Below, piece by piece: positions 63,318 to 64,000 of a stretch of DNA of 64,000 nt. The translations under genes were made by a program, and so were the position numbers. How positions within the stretch are numbered: position 1 is the first letter of the stretch; every line of letters starts with the position of its first letter. The stretch is from Fontibacillus phaseoli (GTDB taxonomy: Bacteria; Bacillota; Bacilli; Paenibacillales; Paenibacillaceae): NCBI RefSeq assembly GCF_003337355.1, contig NZ_QPJW01000009.1, positions 62,001 through 126,000 of the forward strand, read 5' to 3'. Below the pieces are notes generated by a model. That model was given only the letters and a program-made list of their open reading frames with translations, was not told where the DNA came from and searched no databases.

Positions 63318-64000
63318 TTGCCGATCAATATTAAAACGATTGCGGAAATGGCGGGGGTTTCAGTATCGACCGTATCCAAGATCATTAACAACTATAGTGA
63401 TATTTCAGAAGAAACCAAAGCGAAAGTTCACGAAATCATGAAGCAGACCGGCTATGTGCCTTCAAATTCCGCGAAAACGCTGGCCACCAAGAAATCCAGT
63501 TTGATCGGCGTTATTTTTGCCGGGAAACTGAACATTGACTTTACCCATCCATTTTTCGTGGAAGTACTCAACTCCTTTAAGAAACAGATGGGCTTTCTCG
63601 GATACGACCTCCTATTCTTTTCCAATGAAAAATCCCATGCCGTAGACGGAGATTACTTGGCCAGATGCCGCCACTTTCAAGTTGACGGCTGCATCATCGT
63701 TACGGGACAGCAGGTGGAGCCCTCAATCAGCGAGCTGGATCACAGCGAAATTCCTTGCATCGGCGTGGACATCGAGCTGAAGGGGAAAAGCTCCGGTTAT
63801 ATTATGTCCGACAACTACAAAATGTCTTACAAAGTGGTTGAACATTTCTATTTGCAAGGATTTCGGGAGCTAGGATACATAGGAAGCACGCTGGAATCCG
63901 ATATTTCCAATATGCGGGAGAAAGGATACAAGGATGCCATTGAAAGCTTCGGACTTCCGGTAACCGAAACCTGGTTCGTAAACGGAGAGAACTTTTTCGA
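63318..64000 (+). CDS. LacI-family transcriptional regulator (3' part outside the window)
   Basis: 227 codons are visible. TTG start at 63318 follows AGAAGGGGG. Residues 1-50 are the HTH and hinge: IKTIAEMAGVSVSTVSKIIN and SNSAKTLATKKSS. Then the periplasmic-binding-like effector domain (LIGVIFAG, HPFFVEVLNSFKKQMG, DGCIIVTG). It is divergent from the ABC transporter genes and is probably their sugar-responsive repressor. The gene is cut by the right edge. Confidence 0.9.
   Translation, partial: MPINIKTIAEMAGVSVSTVSKIINNYSDISEETKAKVHEIMKQTGYVPSNSAKTLATKKSSLIGVIFAGKLNIDFTHPFFVEVLNSFKKQMGFLGYDLLFFSNEKSHAVDGDYLARCRHFQVDGCIIVTGQQVEPSISELDHSEIPCIGVDIELKGKSSGYIMSDNYKMSYKVVEHFYLQGFRELGYIGSTLESDISNMREKGYKDAIESFGLPVTETWFVNGENFF

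Overview
The window is chromosomal DNA of a spore-forming, low-to-mid GC Bacillota, most likely Paenibacillus or a close relative. The evidence is the spore genes (cotJABC, prkA, yhbH, spoVR), the sufCDSUB gene order, an AbrB-type regulator, strong Gram-positive ribosome binding sites with many TTG/GTG starts, a YfkAB radical SAM protein, and a GH94 phosphorylase with a LacI/ABC transporter locus. I saw no rRNA, tRNA, CRISPR array, prophage or intact insertion sequence.

Layout. 1-104: edge of an unknown gene. 236-8679: a sugar/acyl cluster. An AMP-forming ligase and a BtrH-like candidate acyltransferase run rightward. They converge on a leftward operon (GHMP heptose-type kinase, SIS isomerase, NAD epimerase, GalU-type nucleotidyltransferase, GT2 glycosyltransferase), and a divergent SIS-HAD fusion supplies the GmhB-type phosphatase. 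8751-10119: cotJABC plus a zinc-ribbon protein. 10295-18585: CorC/HlyC membrane protein, YfkAB, two HD-GYP proteins, a YunD-like phosphoesterase, a MoaD-MoaE fusion and two small proteins. 18640-23794: suf operon preceded by Fur-family boxes; then dps.

24856-32833: assorted membrane and unknown proteins, tandem DegV genes, a gene-poor AT-rich stretch with a P-loop kinase, and a hybrid histidine kinase with four PAS domains. 33001-42209: a respiratory nitrate operon. It reads NarK fused to a PAS domain, a hemerythrin, two small unknown proteins, then narGHJI. MoaDE supplies molybdopterin and Suf the Fe-S clusters that NarGH needs.

42467-49630: the YhbH/SpoVR pair and PrkA kinase, separated by an aldo/keto reductase, a WrbA-like flavoprotein and a repeat-rich intergenic region (four copies of a 24-bp imperfect palindrome, a hexamer minisatellite and a polypyrimidine tract). 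49888-55807: a DUF2161 nuclease-fold protein, an apparently internally deleted aminotransferase, a coiled-coil/phosphodiester-glycosidase pair, a 34-aa membrane peptide, an AbrB-type regulator, maa, trmL and serC. 55951-64000: a carbohydrate locus with a divergent LacI regulator (cut by the window end), a lipoprotein binding protein, two permeases, a GH94 disaccharide phosphorylase and a mutarotase-like protein. Two matching operator-like palindromes lie in its control region.
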